Position numbers and translations under genes: made by a program. The notes beneath the pieces were generated by a model. It saw only the letters and a list, made by a program, of their open reading frames with translations, had not been told where the DNA came from and ran no database searches. From assembly GCA_013289045.1 (NCBI GenBank), contig JABDAU010000005.1, positions 19,116-83,115 of the forward strand: 64,000 nucleotides of DNA. The letters run 5' to 3'. Source of the stretch: Bacteroidota bacterium (GTDB taxonomy: Bacteria; Bacteroidota; Bacteroidia; Sphingobacteriales; Sphingobacteriaceae). Shown piece after piece: positions 9,840 through 19,358 of this stretch; position 1 is the stretch's first letter; each line of letters begins with the position of its first letter.

Positions 9840-9884
9840 GTGTTCGTTCGTTCGGTATCTGTATCATTCCGAACGAACGAACAC
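9840..9884. repeat. GTTCG repeat R2, perfect 16-bp inverted repeat
   Basis: GTGTTCGTTCGTTCGG-13 nt-CCGAACGAACGAACAC. Confidence 0.95.
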
Positions 9885-9934
9885 CTGAGGCTTATAGGCG
9901 AAAGGAAAAGGGCGAAAGTAAAAAACCTTTAACC

Positions 9935-10978
9935 TTATAAGTTGGCTTTAGCGGCTTTTATCATGCGGTCAACCTGCGAATGGTTTTTGCCCATTTTGGC
10001 AGCTATCTCGCGCAGGCTCATGCCTTCTTCACGCAGGCGCAGGGCTTCTTCGGCCTGGTCAGGGTCTATGCCACGGCCTTGCTGTTTACGCAGGTGATCT
10101 GCTTCGGTACCGTAACCTTCAAAATCGTACAGCAGGAAGTTGGCCGGTTTTTCAACTCTGCAAATGCATACATTGTTACTGCCATATTCCTGCCCGGTAT
10201 TGCGTTGCTTTATCTGCTTCAGGTAACGCAGGTTTTTGTCTATAGTGCTTTCGCCAATGGCAAAGGCGCTGTCGCAAAAGTTCATCAACATCTTGCTGCC
10301 CTGCAAATCGTTGCGGGTAATGGGCAGGCTCATGTCCCGCTTTGGGGTATGCGCCAGTGCCAGTATGCTCAGGCCATAGCGGTTTTTCAATGCCTTCAGG
10401 TGCTTCATCAGCGGTAAGGCATCTTTGGCTTTTTCATTTTCGCTACGCAGGTAAGTGAGGTTATCTATCACCACTATTTTACTGCCGGTTTGCACTATGC
10501 TGCGTTCAAGGCAGGCACTCAGGTATTCGTCGAAATCCTTAAAGCCGGGCGGCATTTCGCTATTGGGGTTCAGTTCGGCACGGTAAAAATTGTCGTTAAA
10601 CCGGTAATGGTCTTGGTAATCGATGGAATACCTTGCCTCGAATTGCTTTTCGGTGAGCTCGAAATCGCAATAAAGTACCGGCTGGATATTCGCTTCGCAA
10701 TCGAACGGATTAACAGAATCGCCCATACTGATGGCATTGGCAATTTGCACTGCCAGTATGGATTTGCCCAAATTGCTATCGGCAAACAAAATACACAGTT
10801 CGCCTTCGTACCAAAATTTGCCGAAAAGCATTTTGGGTATGGCACGCTGGTTAGCCTGTTTGAGCCAGGTATTGGCAGTGCGAACGGTAAACAGTTCATC
10901 CTCGTTAACGAGGAAAACGCTTTGGTCGGGCGTTGGATGGATGCCGTCGAAGGCATTGGCAAGGTTGTTGGTTTGCAT
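9935..10978 (-). CDS. RepA-like AAA ATPase/helicase with C-terminal HTH
   Basis: Walker A-like FADSNLGKSILAVQIANAIS; IVVIDNLTYLRSE; C-terminal MSLREIAAKMGKNHSQVDRMIKAA. Confidence 0.85.
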   Translation of the reverse strand: MQTNNLANAFDGIHPTPDQSVFLVNEDELFTVRTANTWLKQANQRAIPKMLFGKFWYEGELCILFADSNLGKSILAVQIANAISMGDSVNPFDCEANIQPVLYCDFELTEKQFEARYSIDYQDHYRFNDNFYRAELNPNSEMPPGFKDFDEYLSACLERSIVQTGSKIVVIDNLTYLRSENEKAKDALPLMKHLKALKNRYGLSILALAHTPKRDMSLPITRNDLQGSKMLMNFCDSAFAIGESTIDKNLRYLKQIKQRNTGQEYGSNNVCICRVEKPANFLLYDFEGYGTEADHLRKQQGRGIDPDQAEEALRLREEGMSLREIAAKMGKNHSQVDRMIKAAKANL

Positions 10979-10991
10979 GGTGGTTTGGTTT

Positions 10992-11100
10992 GGTGAGTGG
11001 TTGATTGAGTTGATTAGGCGAATGGTTGATTGAGTGAGTGTTGATTGTTGGGTTAGGCGTAGTTCAACTACTTAACTACTCACCTAATGAACCACTCACC
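10992..11100. repeat. inverted repeat in front of the helicase gene
   Basis: GGTGAGTGGTT (10992-11002) / AACCACTCACC (11090-11100), filled with TTGATTGAGT-type words. Confidence 0.7.
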
Positions 11101-11210
11101 ATTTTTGCGCAGCAAAAAGAAAAAATACCCCTCTTATAGCCACTTATAGTAGTAGATGGCTTTTGTCGTGCTGTTAAAGGCAGACCTGTTTAGACTATGT
11201 TTTTGCTGGG

Positions 11211-11266
11211 GTGTTCGTTCGGTACCTTACCGAACACTTCTGTTACACTTCCGAACGAACGAACAC
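11211..11266. repeat. GTTCG repeat R3
   Basis: GTGTTCGTTCGGTACCTTACCGAACACTTC...CTTCCGAACGAACGAACAC. Confidence 0.9.
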
Positions 11267-11597
11267 TTTGTAAAGACTTGAATGAACAATTAGAGGGTGA
11301 TGTTCATTACAAATATAAAGAAATATCTTTTATATTACATAATATTCTTTAAAATAGTTTGTAATTGATTGAGGATGAGGCAGGAAAAGTTTGGTGGGAT
11401 TTGTGGTATTCGTTCTTTAGGGATGTTCAGTTGTGGAGCGAACAGGGTGATTAATCCCAAGCGGGATGATTGCGAGAGCTGTGGGTATCTATAGGAGATG
11501 GACAAGTGTAAAGAATACTGACAAAGTGGTGTCACTTGATATTTAATTTTTGTGTGTATATTAGCGGTATTAAACTATTGAACCTGAAACATAAAAT

Positions 11598-12197
11598 ATG
11601 ACTTGGTCTGCTGTTTGGAATGCATTCCTCAACGGGGTTGTCCCTGGCGTTGTAGCATCTGCAATTTTTCTTTTTATATTATTCATGTTAAAGCCTAAAA
11701 TTGTCATTAGTGATAAAATAGCTTCGCATTACAGAATAATTAACGGAACCAAACATCATGTTTATCTATTCAAAATAATAAACAAATCTCTTTTCTTTAA
11801 GGTATATGACTTAAAGGCAAATGCGTTTGTTTGTGAAAACATTCAAAATGTAAACGGAGTAGACACGAAATACACTGATATTACTCTTAAAGGCGTAGAT
11901 CAGTGGGTGTTAAACTCATTAAACTTTAGGCATATTTTACAAAATTTTTTAAGGAAGGACAAAACCTTACAGTCAAGGTGTGATTATGCTGCTCAATTTG
12001 TAACATTTGATAATGTTGCAACTTTATTACAAAATAACTCGTACATTAGCTTACAAATATTAGCAAAGCACTCTTTAACTGGTTTTTCAAGAGTAAAAAT
12101 AATGAAGTATCAGCACCACTCTAAAATCGAAAAAGGTGCATTTTTGAGTGGAAACTCATGTAAAATAGTCCAAATATCAGAACCAATAAAACAATAA
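11598..12197 (+). CDS. hypothetical membrane-anchored protein
   Basis: N-terminal TM GVVPGVVASAIFLFILFML; AT-rich relative to neighbours; good ATG. Confidence 0.65.
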   Translation: MTWSAVWNAFLNGVVPGVVASAIFLFILFMLKPKIVISDKIASHYRIINGTKHHVYLFKIINKSLFFKVYDLKANAFVCENIQNVNGVDTKYTDITLKGVDQWVLNSLNFRHILQNFLRKDKTLQSRCDYAAQFVTFDNVATLLQNNSYISLQILAKHSLTGFSRVKIMKYQHHSKIEKGAFLSGNSCKIVQISEPIKQ

Positions 12198-12292
12198 TGA
12201 AAACCTCACGTTAAAATAAAAAGTATGAAAGCCATGGACATCATTGTGATTAAAATGTAAGCATCCCGAGGGGAAACTTACTTTAAAATACT

Positions 12293-12319
12293 AAGCCACC
12301 AGATTTTGGTGGCTTTTTT
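12293..12319 (+). terminator. rho-independent terminator
   Basis: AAGCCACCA ... TGGTGGCTT followed by T-run. Confidence 0.75.
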
Positions 12320-12372
12320 ATTGATAATTATTTTTCTACGCTGGTACACTCGCGCCGTTTGTACTTAGTAAA

Positions 12373-12420
12373 GTGTTCGGTAACCGTTCGGAAGTGTTCG
12401 GTCAGATACCGAACGAACAC
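12373..12420 (-). repeat. GTTCG repeat R4 (right boundary repeat)
   Basis: Reverse complement GTGTTCGTTCGGTATCTGACCGAACACTTCCGAACGGTTACCGAACAC. Confidence 0.9.
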
Positions 12421-12442
12421 CCCACAAAGTATCAAACCATAC

Positions 12443-12536
12443 CGTCATGCTGAACTTGTTTCAGCACCTCATCATGCATGTGGACTATGCATGTTGGCTA
12501 CCTGTCTGTGGGTGCCGAAACAAGTTCGGCATGACG
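12443..12536. repeat. 25-bp near-perfect inverted repeat (CGTCATGC type)
   Basis: CGTCATGCTGAACTTGTTTCAGCAC (12443-12467) / GTGCCGAAACAAGTTCGGCATGACG (12512-12536), 2 mismatches. Confidence 0.85.
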
Positions 12537-12674
12537 GGCTGAGTGGCTATCAGGGTAATCCTAAAATCCTGCGAATCATGGTTCAGACAATGGGCGTATA
12601 CCTGTAAACGCAGAGATTGCGTCGTTGCGCCCGCGCTGCCCTGCTCACTCCGCGCAATGACGTGGGGGTGATTT

Positions 12675-12794
12675 GCGTTAGGGGTAGTAGCGGGTACCGG
12701 CCTCGCGCTTAATGCCTGAAGGCGTATGAGCGGATAACCCGGGCCGCAGGCAACGCCCTGTGTTAGAGATTGGAAATGAGTGATTAGAGATTAG
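12675..12794 (+). repeat. ~120-bp dispersed repeat, copy B
   Basis: GCGTTAGGGGTAGTAGCGGGTACCGGCCTCGCGCTTAATGCCTGAAGGCGTATGAGCGGATAACCCGGGCCGCAGGCAACGCCC...TTAGAGAT. Confidence 0.85.
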
Positions 12795-12923
12795 TTGCAT
12801 GGCGTACAATACATTTCTAATTGACAACTAAGCAGGCAACGCCCCAATACTTTACCATCTTCTCGCCCGTTATTTTAATTTAATACGGATTATTTATATT
12901 TAGGTGCCCTAATTGACCCTTAG

Positions 12924-15041
12924 ATGAAGAATACCTGTTGCCTTTGCGCTTTTGCTTTTTTACTTTGCGGCGTTACGTATGCACAGCAAATGAATTTGAA
13001 AACCCTCCCATACCCGAAAACCAAAAAGGTTGATACCGTTAACACTTATTTCGACACGCAGGTGCCCGACCCGTACCGCTGGCTGGAGGACGACCGCGCC
13101 GATGATACCCGCGATTGGGTGAAGGCCGAGAATGCGGTGACCGAAAATTATCTTAGCCAGATCCCTTACCGCGAGGCGATCCGCAAGGAGCTGGAAACGT
13201 TGTGGAACTACGAGAAGTACAGTGCGCCGTTTAAGGAAGGGCAATACCTGTATTTCTACAAGAACGATGGGCTGCAAAGCCAGGCCGTGTTATACCGTCA
13301 GCAGGGCGATGGCAAGCCGGAGGTTTTTTTAGACCCGAACAAGTTTTCTGCAGATGGCACTACCTCTATGCAGGGCATCGATTTTACCAAAGACGGTAGC
13401 ATGGCCGCCTACCAGCTGTCGGAAGGCGGGTCGGACTGGCGCAAGGTGATCGTGATCAGTACTGCCGATAAAAAGCAGGTTGGCGATACGCTGACGGATA
13501 TTAAATTCAGCGGGATTGCCTGGCACGGCAACGACGGCTTTTACTACAGCAGCTACGACAAGCCGAAGGAAGGCAGCCAGCTGAGCGGCATGACACAGCA
13601 CCACAAGCTTTACTATCATAAACTGGGCACCCCGCAAAGCAGCGACAAGCTGATATTCGGCGGTGAGGAAACACCCAGGCGATACATAGGCGCTTACCTT
13701 ACGGAGGATGAACGCTTTTTGGTGATCTCGGCAGCCAATACTACTACAGGCAATGAACTTTATATACAGGACTTCAGCATTCCCGGCAGCGGTATTGTTA
13801 AGGTGGTGGATAATTTCGATAATGAGCATAGTTTGATTGACAACGCGGGCAGCAAGCTGTACATCCTCACCAACTTGTATTCGCCCAATTTTAAACTGGT
13901 TACGGTTGATGCCGCCAACCCCGATCTTACGCATTGGAAGGACGTGATCCCGCAAACCAAGGACGTACTTTCGGTATCCACCGGCGGCGGTAAAATCTTC
14001 GCCGAATATTTGAAAGACGCTACTTCGCTGGTGCAGCAATATGATATGGACGGCAAACTGGAGCGTACCATTACGCTGCCTTCGGTGGGTTCGGCGGCAG
14101 GCTTTGGCGCGAAGAAGGAAGAGAAGCAGGTTTATTACACCTTCACCAATTACGTTTACCCTACCACGATCTTTAAGTATGATATCGCCAGCGGGGAGTC
14201 GGTTGTGTGGAAGAAATCGGGTGTAAAATTTGATCCCGAGCAGTACCAATCCGACCAGGTATTTTATACATCCAAAGACGGCACCAAAGTACCGATGCTC
14301 ATCACTTACAAAAAAGGCACGGTGATGAATGGCCGGAACCCGCTGCTGCTTTACGGCTATGGCGGTTTCGGGGTGCGCCTTACGCCTGCTTTCAGTACGT
14401 CGAATATCATCCTGCTGGAGCATGGCGGTATTTTCGCGGTACCTAACCTGCGCGGCGGCGGCGAGTATGGCGAGAAATGGCACAAAGAAGGCATCAAGCT
14501 AAAAAAGCAGAATGTATTTGACGACTTTATCGCTGCGGCGGAATACCTCATCAAGCATAAATACACGTCGAAGGATTACCTGGCGGTTTCAGGCGGCTCG
14601 AATGGCGGTTTGCTTGTGGGGGCGATGATCACCCAGCGGCCAGACCTGTTTAAAGTTGCCTTCCCGGCGGTTGGCGTGCTGGATATGCTGCGCTACAACC
14701 AGTTTACCGCAGGCGCGGGCTGGAGCTATGATTATGGTACTGCCGAAGATTCGAAAAAGATGTTTGATTACCTGTACAAGTATTCGCCCTACCATGCGCT
14801 GAAGCCGGAGGCTTACCCGGCCACGCTGATCACTACCGGCGATCATGACGACAGGGTGGTTCCGGCGCATTCGTTTAAATTCGCCGCGAGATTGCAGGAG
14901 TACCAGCAAGGGACGGCGCCGGTATTGATCAGGATAGAGACGAAGGCTGGCCACGGTGCCGGGAAATCGACCCAGCAGGTGATTGACGAGCAGGCGGATA
15001 AATGGGTCTTTATGTTTGCAAATATGGGTTTGCAATGGTAA
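12924..15041 (+). CDS. prolyl oligopeptidase family (S9A) serine peptidase
   Basis: PDPYRWLEDDRADDTRDWV; catalytic GGSNGGLLVGAMITQRPDLF; DDRVVPAHS; H in KAGHGAGK. Confidence 0.95.
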   Translation: MKNTCCLCAFAFLLCGVTYAQQMNLKTLPYPKTKKVDTVNTYFDTQVPDPYRWLEDDRADDTRDWVKAENAVTENYLSQIPYREAIRKELETLWNYEKYSAPFKEGQYLYFYKNDGLQSQAVLYRQQGDGKPEVFLDPNKFSADGTTSMQGIDFTKDGSMAAYQLSEGGSDWRKVIVISTADKKQVGDTLTDIKFSGIAWHGNDGFYYSSYDKPKEGSQLSGMTQHHKLYYHKLGTPQSSDKLIFGGEETPRRYIGAYLTEDERFLVISAANTTTGNELYIQDFSIPGSGIVKVVDNFDNEHSLIDNAGSKLYILTNLYSPNFKLVTVDAANPDLTHWKDVIPQTKDVLSVSTGGGKIFAEYLKDATSLVQQYDMDGKLERTITLPSVGSAAGFGAKKEEKQVYYTFTNYVYPTTIFKYDIASGESVVWKKSGVKFDPEQYQSDQVFYTSKDGTKVPMLITYKKGTVMNGRNPLLLYGYGGFGVRLTPAFSTSNIILLEHGGIFAVPNLRGGGEYGEKWHKEGIKLKKQNVFDDFIAAAEYLIKHKYTSKDYLAVSGGSNGGLLVGAMITQRPDLFKVAFPAVGVLDMLRYNQFTAGAGWSYDYGTAEDSKKMFDYLYKYSPYHALKPEAYPATLITTGDHDDRVVPAHSFKFAARLQEYQQGTAPVLIRIETKAGHGAGKSTQQVIDEQADKWVFMFANMGLQW

Positions 15042-15106
15042 ATTGAACCAAACAAAAATGGGCCGTAAAATTACAGCCCATTTTGTTGAATAATATTGAC
15101 GGGATA

Positions 15107-15517
15107 TTAACCGCGCCAGTGGTGACGATAATGCTCGTCATGGCTATCACGGATAACCTGTTGATCACGGTGGCCACGGAACTGTGAATATTTAGCCCTA
15201 ACCTGGTCGGCATGTAACCATGGATCTGGTTGGTTAATTACTACTTTATAACCGTGGTATAAATCGTAATTTGCATATTCGTGTGGTAAATTGTTTACGC
15301 TTACCCAGCTGCCGCGATAGTTAACAATAAACTTGTGGCTGTGTATAGAGTAATAGGCGTCTACATCCGGCAGATAATAGTACTCTGCGTGTTCATACCC
15401 TACGGGTCCCCATTCAGGTTGCGAACCGATGTTTACGTTCAAACGGATCTGTGCACCGGCAAATTTTACCGATAAGCAGCCAACTAATAATAAAGCTGCG
15501 AAAACTAGTTTTTTCAT
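15107..15517 (-). CDS. hypothetical secreted protein
   Basis: Signal peptide MKKLVFAALLLVGCLSVKFAGA; Tyr/His-rich body. Confidence 0.65.
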   Translation of the reverse strand: MKKLVFAALLLVGCLSVKFAGAQIRLNVNIGSQPEWGPVGYEHAEYYYLPDVDAYYSIHSHKFIVNYRGSWVSVNNLPHEYANYDLYHGYKVVINQPDPWLHADQVRAKYSQFRGHRDQQVIRDSHDEHYRHHWRG

Positions 15518-15610
15518 GATTTGTGTGAATTTGTATAAGTATGACAACTAAATATTAAAAAGGTTTATATTTAATAAATAAATAACTACAGGGAAAATAA
15601 GTTAATTCAT

Positions 15611-16171
15611 ATGTCAATTTACACCTATCTCCAGCTTATTTTTTTCGCCAGCGAACTGGGTCTGCTTATTTTTAAGCGGGCGAAATCCGGCAAAGTAAAG
15701 AACGAACGCGACAGGCGGTCGCTACTCATCTTATGGGTAGTGATAGCGTTAAGCTCGTGCGCAGGGCCATGGACAGCCGCATACCACATATGGGGATTAG
15801 ATAATTACCAGGCGGTGGAAATAGCCGGCATAGCCATTTTCGCTCTTGGCTTCATCATCCGTTGGACAGCCATTTACCAATTGGGCCGCATGTTTACAGT
15901 TAACGTGGTGATATCAGATTCGCACACCTTAAAAACCAGCGGATTGTATCAGATAGTTCGCCATCCGAGTTATTTGGGATTACTGTTAATTATAGCTGGT
16001 TTAGGCATAAGCCTGGATAGTTTGGTGAGTTTATTGGTGATGCTGGTACCATGCTTTATTGCTTTAAATTACCGCATTGCTATTGAGGAAAAAGCGCTGA
16101 CCGAAGAATTCGGCAAGCAATACACGGATTATAAAAGCAGGGTAAAAAGACTAGTACCGGGGATATATTGA
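15611..16171 (+). CDS. isoprenylcysteine carboxyl methyltransferase (ICMT)-family membrane protein
   Basis: YQIVRHPSYLGLLLIIAGLGI...EEFGKQYTDYKSRVKRLVPGIY. Confidence 0.85.
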   Translation: MSIYTYLQLIFFASELGLLIFKRAKSGKVKNERDRRSLLILWVVIALSSCAGPWTAAYHIWGLDNYQAVEIAGIAIFALGFIIRWTAIYQLGRMFTVNVVISDSHTLKTSGLYQIVRHPSYLGLLLIIAGLGISLDSLVSLLVMLVPCFIALNYRIAIEEKALTEEFGKQYTDYKSRVKRLVPGIY

Positions 16172-16172
16172 A

Positions 16173-17303
16173 TCAGGCAATTTTTGCTTCCGGTGCTAAG
16201 GGGGATGGTCGTTTACGGGTAAAGTAATTTACTTTTCGCTCCACATATCTATAGCCTAATTCGGCAACGATGATCATCAGTATCAGCACAATATAAGGCG
16301 CTAACGTTATCCATTTACCCATGTAAGGGCCATATAGCCTCATGAGCAAGATCCCGATCTCTTCGTGTATTAAATAGATCCCATATGATATTACGCCGAT
16401 CCGCCTCAATAACTTATTATTCAGAAATTGCAAATATTGCTTTTTATATATGAGCAATAAAAATAAAACCAGCATAACGACAGTGCCTGCCAGCATCCCC
16501 CAAAGCAGGCTATTGAAATAGGTATGAATGTCATAATACAGCAGATACAGGATGGCGATGCTACCCGCTATCCGGAAAATATTTCCTTTAAAAACGATTC
16601 CCTTATACAACTGATAAAAGATGACCCCGCACATAAACCATGTTATGTAAAAAGTAAGATTGAATAGTTCGCTGCAATATTGCCAGCTTTTGAAAAACTG
16701 TATAAGGCCGTACTTTGATACCAGCTCATTATGATCATTGATAAGGATGCCAGGCACGTCTTTAACAATGCTTATGATAATGCCAGCCAGCAGCATATTG
16801 GTAAAAAAACGCTTCTTGTTTAAAAAATACACGCAGGCGCTGATAAAATAAAACTGTACCTCGGTCCATAACGACCAGTAGCTGCCGTTGATCCAATGGA
16901 AATCAATACCTGTAAGGTTCGACCATATGGCAGGGTTGATAAAAGTAAAGCCGGGCAACAGGTTACGGGAATAGTGGGCATTCCTGAAAAAATGAGCTAT
17001 ATCGAGCCAGCAAACAACCGCAAACGTGATAAGCGAGTAAAGCAGCATTGCCGGGAAAAGCCGCTTAAAGCGGTGGAGAAAGAAGACTCCTATAGTAGCC
17101 GTATTTTCCAGGCTGTAACTGATCACAAAGCCCGATATGATAAAGAAGAACTCTACACCCAAATATCCGTACCGGAATACCGGGAAAGTTAATCCTGCAT
17201 CATGGCTTCCAATAGTTAGCGGATTGGTAAGATGATAAAGCACAACAATGGTAACGGCGATAAACCTAAAGCTATCCAATAAGCCTATCCTGTGCTTTTC
17301 CAT
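16173..17303 (-). CDS. acyltransferase 3 family (OafA/YrhL-like)
   Basis: MEKHRIGLLDSFRFIAVTIVVLYHL..., many TM segments. Confidence 0.9.
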   Translation of the reverse strand: MEKHRIGLLDSFRFIAVTIVVLYHLTNPLTIGSHDAGLTFPVFRYGYLGVEFFFIISGFVISYSLENTATIGVFFLHRFKRLFPAMLLYSLITFAVVCWLDIAHFFRNAHYSRNLLPGFTFINPAIWSNLTGIDFHWINGSYWSLWTEVQFYFISACVYFLNKKRFFTNMLLAGIIISIVKDVPGILINDHNELVSKYGLIQFFKSWQYCSELFNLTFYITWFMCGVIFYQLYKGIVFKGNIFRIAGSIAILYLLYYDIHTYFNSLLWGMLAGTVVMLVLFLLLIYKKQYLQFLNNKLLRRIGVISYGIYLIHEEIGILLMRLYGPYMGKWITLAPYIVLILMIIVAELGYRYVERKVNYFTRKRPSPLAPEAKIA

Positions 17304-17380
17304 TAACAGGATTACGCGCCTGCTGTAGCTGCGGGTTGCCTCTGCTTACGGATTAATAGAATTATATTTTGAATGTTTAA

Positions 17381-19126
17381 TTATTGATCGCCATTGGTAA
17401 TAGTGGTATCAGCGGCTTTTTTAGTGGTAACGGCCGAAGCCAGCATCGGTTTACCGATCACTTTGTAATTGCCTTCGCCTTTCAGTATGGCATCCAGTTC
17501 GGTTTTGTCCTGTATGGTTTTGATTGCTGCTGCAAGTTCCTTATCATGCTTAAAGTTGGACTGGTAACGCCCTTTTTCAAAGTAATAACGCGATACGATC
17601 TCGTTTTCCAGCAATTGCTTTATCTCATCCTTGTGCAGTTGCAGGTCATTCTTCTTGGTCTCTGCCAGTTTGGCTTTCAAAGCATCATATTCAGACTGCA
17701 CCTGGTCGAACTGCTTTTCTTTTGTGGATTCAGTTTTCACCTGGTCGAGCAGTTTTTCAGCCGGACTGCTATAGCTGTAATTTTTATCGGAAAGGTATTT
17801 AACAAAGTCGTTATACTCACCGTCAGACAGGCTGAAAGTTGCCGGATCAGCAATCTTTGGATGCTTGTCACGGTACAGGTTAGCATAATCAAATATCAGC
17901 AGCTTGCTTACCAGGCTGGCGGTAATACTGGCAAAGCGGTCCTGCTTTACAAAAACATCAGGGTAAATGCCGCTGCCATCATACACCGAGCGGCCATCTT
18001 TGGTTTTAAATTCATGCATCAGCGAATCAGCTACTTTTACCACGCTGCCATCATCCTTACGGTGAGTATAATCCAGCGCCTGTATACACCTTCCCGATGG
18101 CACATAATATTTAGCGATGGTAATTTTCACCAAACTGTTGTACGGTAACGGGAAAGTCTGCTGTACCAAACCTTTGCCATAACTGCGCTGGCCGACGATC
18201 ACCGCACGATCCAGGTCCTGCAACGAACCGGCAACGATCTCCGAAGCTGAGGCCGAGCGGCTGTTCACCAAAACTACCAATGGCAGATCGGCTGCTAAAG
18301 GGTTATTGATTGTATTATAAGTAAAGTTCTTCTCCTTTATTTTACCACGCTGCGATACGATTTCTACGCCTTTCGGCACAAACAGGTTCACTATCTTTAC
18401 GGCTTCCTGCAATATACCGCCGCCATTTGAGCGAAGGTCGAGGATAATCCCGTTGGGGTTTTGCTTTTTCAGTTCGGTAAGCGCATTGGTCACCTCATCG
18501 CCCGAGTTCTCTAAAAACCTGTCGAGCTTGATATAGCCCATGTTGCCGCCAACCATGCCATAGTAGGATACGTTTGGCTGCCGGATCTCATCACGCGTAA
18601 GCGCTATTTCCTTTGGCTGCGCATCTCCCCTTTTCACCAGCAATTTTATCTCTGCGCCTTTTGATCCTTTAAGCAGCTGGCTCACATCGTCGCTGTTCTT
18701 ACTGTTCAGGTCGATGCCGTTTATCTTCATGATCTGGTCGCCGGGGCGGATATCCGCTTTTTGCGCCGGGAAGCCTTCAAATACTTCAGATACATACACA
18801 TTACCATTCCTGGAGAAAATGGTTGTGCCGATACCACCGTATTGCGTGCTTACATAATGAAGCTTATAATCTTCAATTTCCGATTCCGGAACAAACTCAG
18901 TGTAGGGATCAAGGCCGTCAAGCATGGCATCTGCGCCGGTTTTGAGAAATTTGGCGGAGTTGATATCATCCACATAGTTGATGTTCACCTCCTTGTATAA
19001 GGCGGTAAATACCTCCAGGTTCTTAGCGATCTGGAACATGTCGTCACTAAACCCAAATAAAAGGCATGCCACCAGTATTACACTTGCAGGCAGCCATATC
19101 TTCCTGTACTTCTTCACCCTGAACAT
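17381..19126 (-). CDS. S41-family C-terminal processing peptidase with PDZ domain
   Basis: GDQIMKINGIDL, GIILDLRSNGGG, LVNSRSASASEIVAGSLQD, GKGLVQ. Confidence 0.95.
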   Translation of the reverse strand: MFRVKKYRKIWLPASVILVACLLFGFSDDMFQIAKNLEVFTALYKEVNINYVDDINSAKFLKTGADAMLDGLDPYTEFVPESEIEDYKLHYVSTQYGGIGTTIFSRNGNVYVSEVFEGFPAQKADIRPGDQIMKINGIDLNSKNSDDVSQLLKGSKGAEIKLLVKRGDAQPKEIALTRDEIRQPNVSYYGMVGGNMGYIKLDRFLENSGDEVTNALTELKKQNPNGIILDLRSNGGGILQEAVKIVNLFVPKGVEIVSQRGKIKEKNFTYNTINNPLAADLPLVVLVNSRSASASEIVAGSLQDLDRAVIVGQRSYGKGLVQQTFPLPYNSLVKITIAKYYVPSGRCIQALDYTHRKDDGSVVKVADSLMHEFKTKDGRSVYDGSGIYPDVFVKQDRFASITASLVSKLLIFDYANLYRDKHPKIADPATFSLSDGEYNDFVKYLSDKNYSYSSPAEKLLDQVKTESTKEKQFDQVQSEYDALKAKLAETKKNDLQLHKDEIKQLLENEIVSRYYFEKGRYQSNFKHDKELAAAIKTIQDKTELDAILKGEGNYKVIGKPMLASAVTTKKAADTTITNGDQ

Positions 19127-19128
19127 GA

Positions 19129-19346
19129 GATTAGAGATTAAAGATTAGAGATTAGAAAAAAATGCCAATCCCAACCTACAACACATTAACGGTTAATTTA
19201 TAAATATAATATTTATATGGCACAAGGTAGTTATATAAAAAGAAAAGACCAGCACAATAGCCTGATCTATCAATATTATGAGAAAAAACTGAAATGAAAT
19301 AGAGATTCTAAATGTTTTTCTAATCTCTAATCTTTAATCTCTAATC
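19129..19346. repeat. 218-bp segment bounded by perfect 32-bp inverted repeats
   Basis: GATTAGAGATTAAAGATTAGAGATTAGAAAAA (19129-19160) and its exact reverse complement (19315-19346). Confidence 0.95.
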
Positions 19347-19358
19347 TCTAATCTCTAA

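Larger units (their letters stand above)
8179..12420. mobile_element. putative inverted-repeat-bounded accessory island with helicase/primase-like genes
   Basis: Inverted repeats 8179-8225 and 12373-12420 match with 3 substitutions and 1 indel; replication-type genes inside. No integrase or target-site duplication seen. Confidence 0.5.

Noticed and set aside
8179-12420. Integrative element with integrase or target-site duplication
   Set aside because: Looked for integrase, relaxase and matching flanking duplications; none recognised, so only a putative island is claimed.
12359-12607. 82-aa ORF over the R4 and CGTCATGC repeats
   Set aside because: Translation of repeat DNA; no coding signal.
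13329-14483. 384-aa minus-strand ORF antisense to the prolyl oligopeptidase
   Set aside because: Low-complexity antisense ORF in GC-rich coding DNA; no start context or family; the sense frame is a clear S9A peptidase.
17384-18148. 254-aa plus-strand ORF opposite the S41 protease
   Set aside because: Antisense shadow ORF with no recognisable domain.
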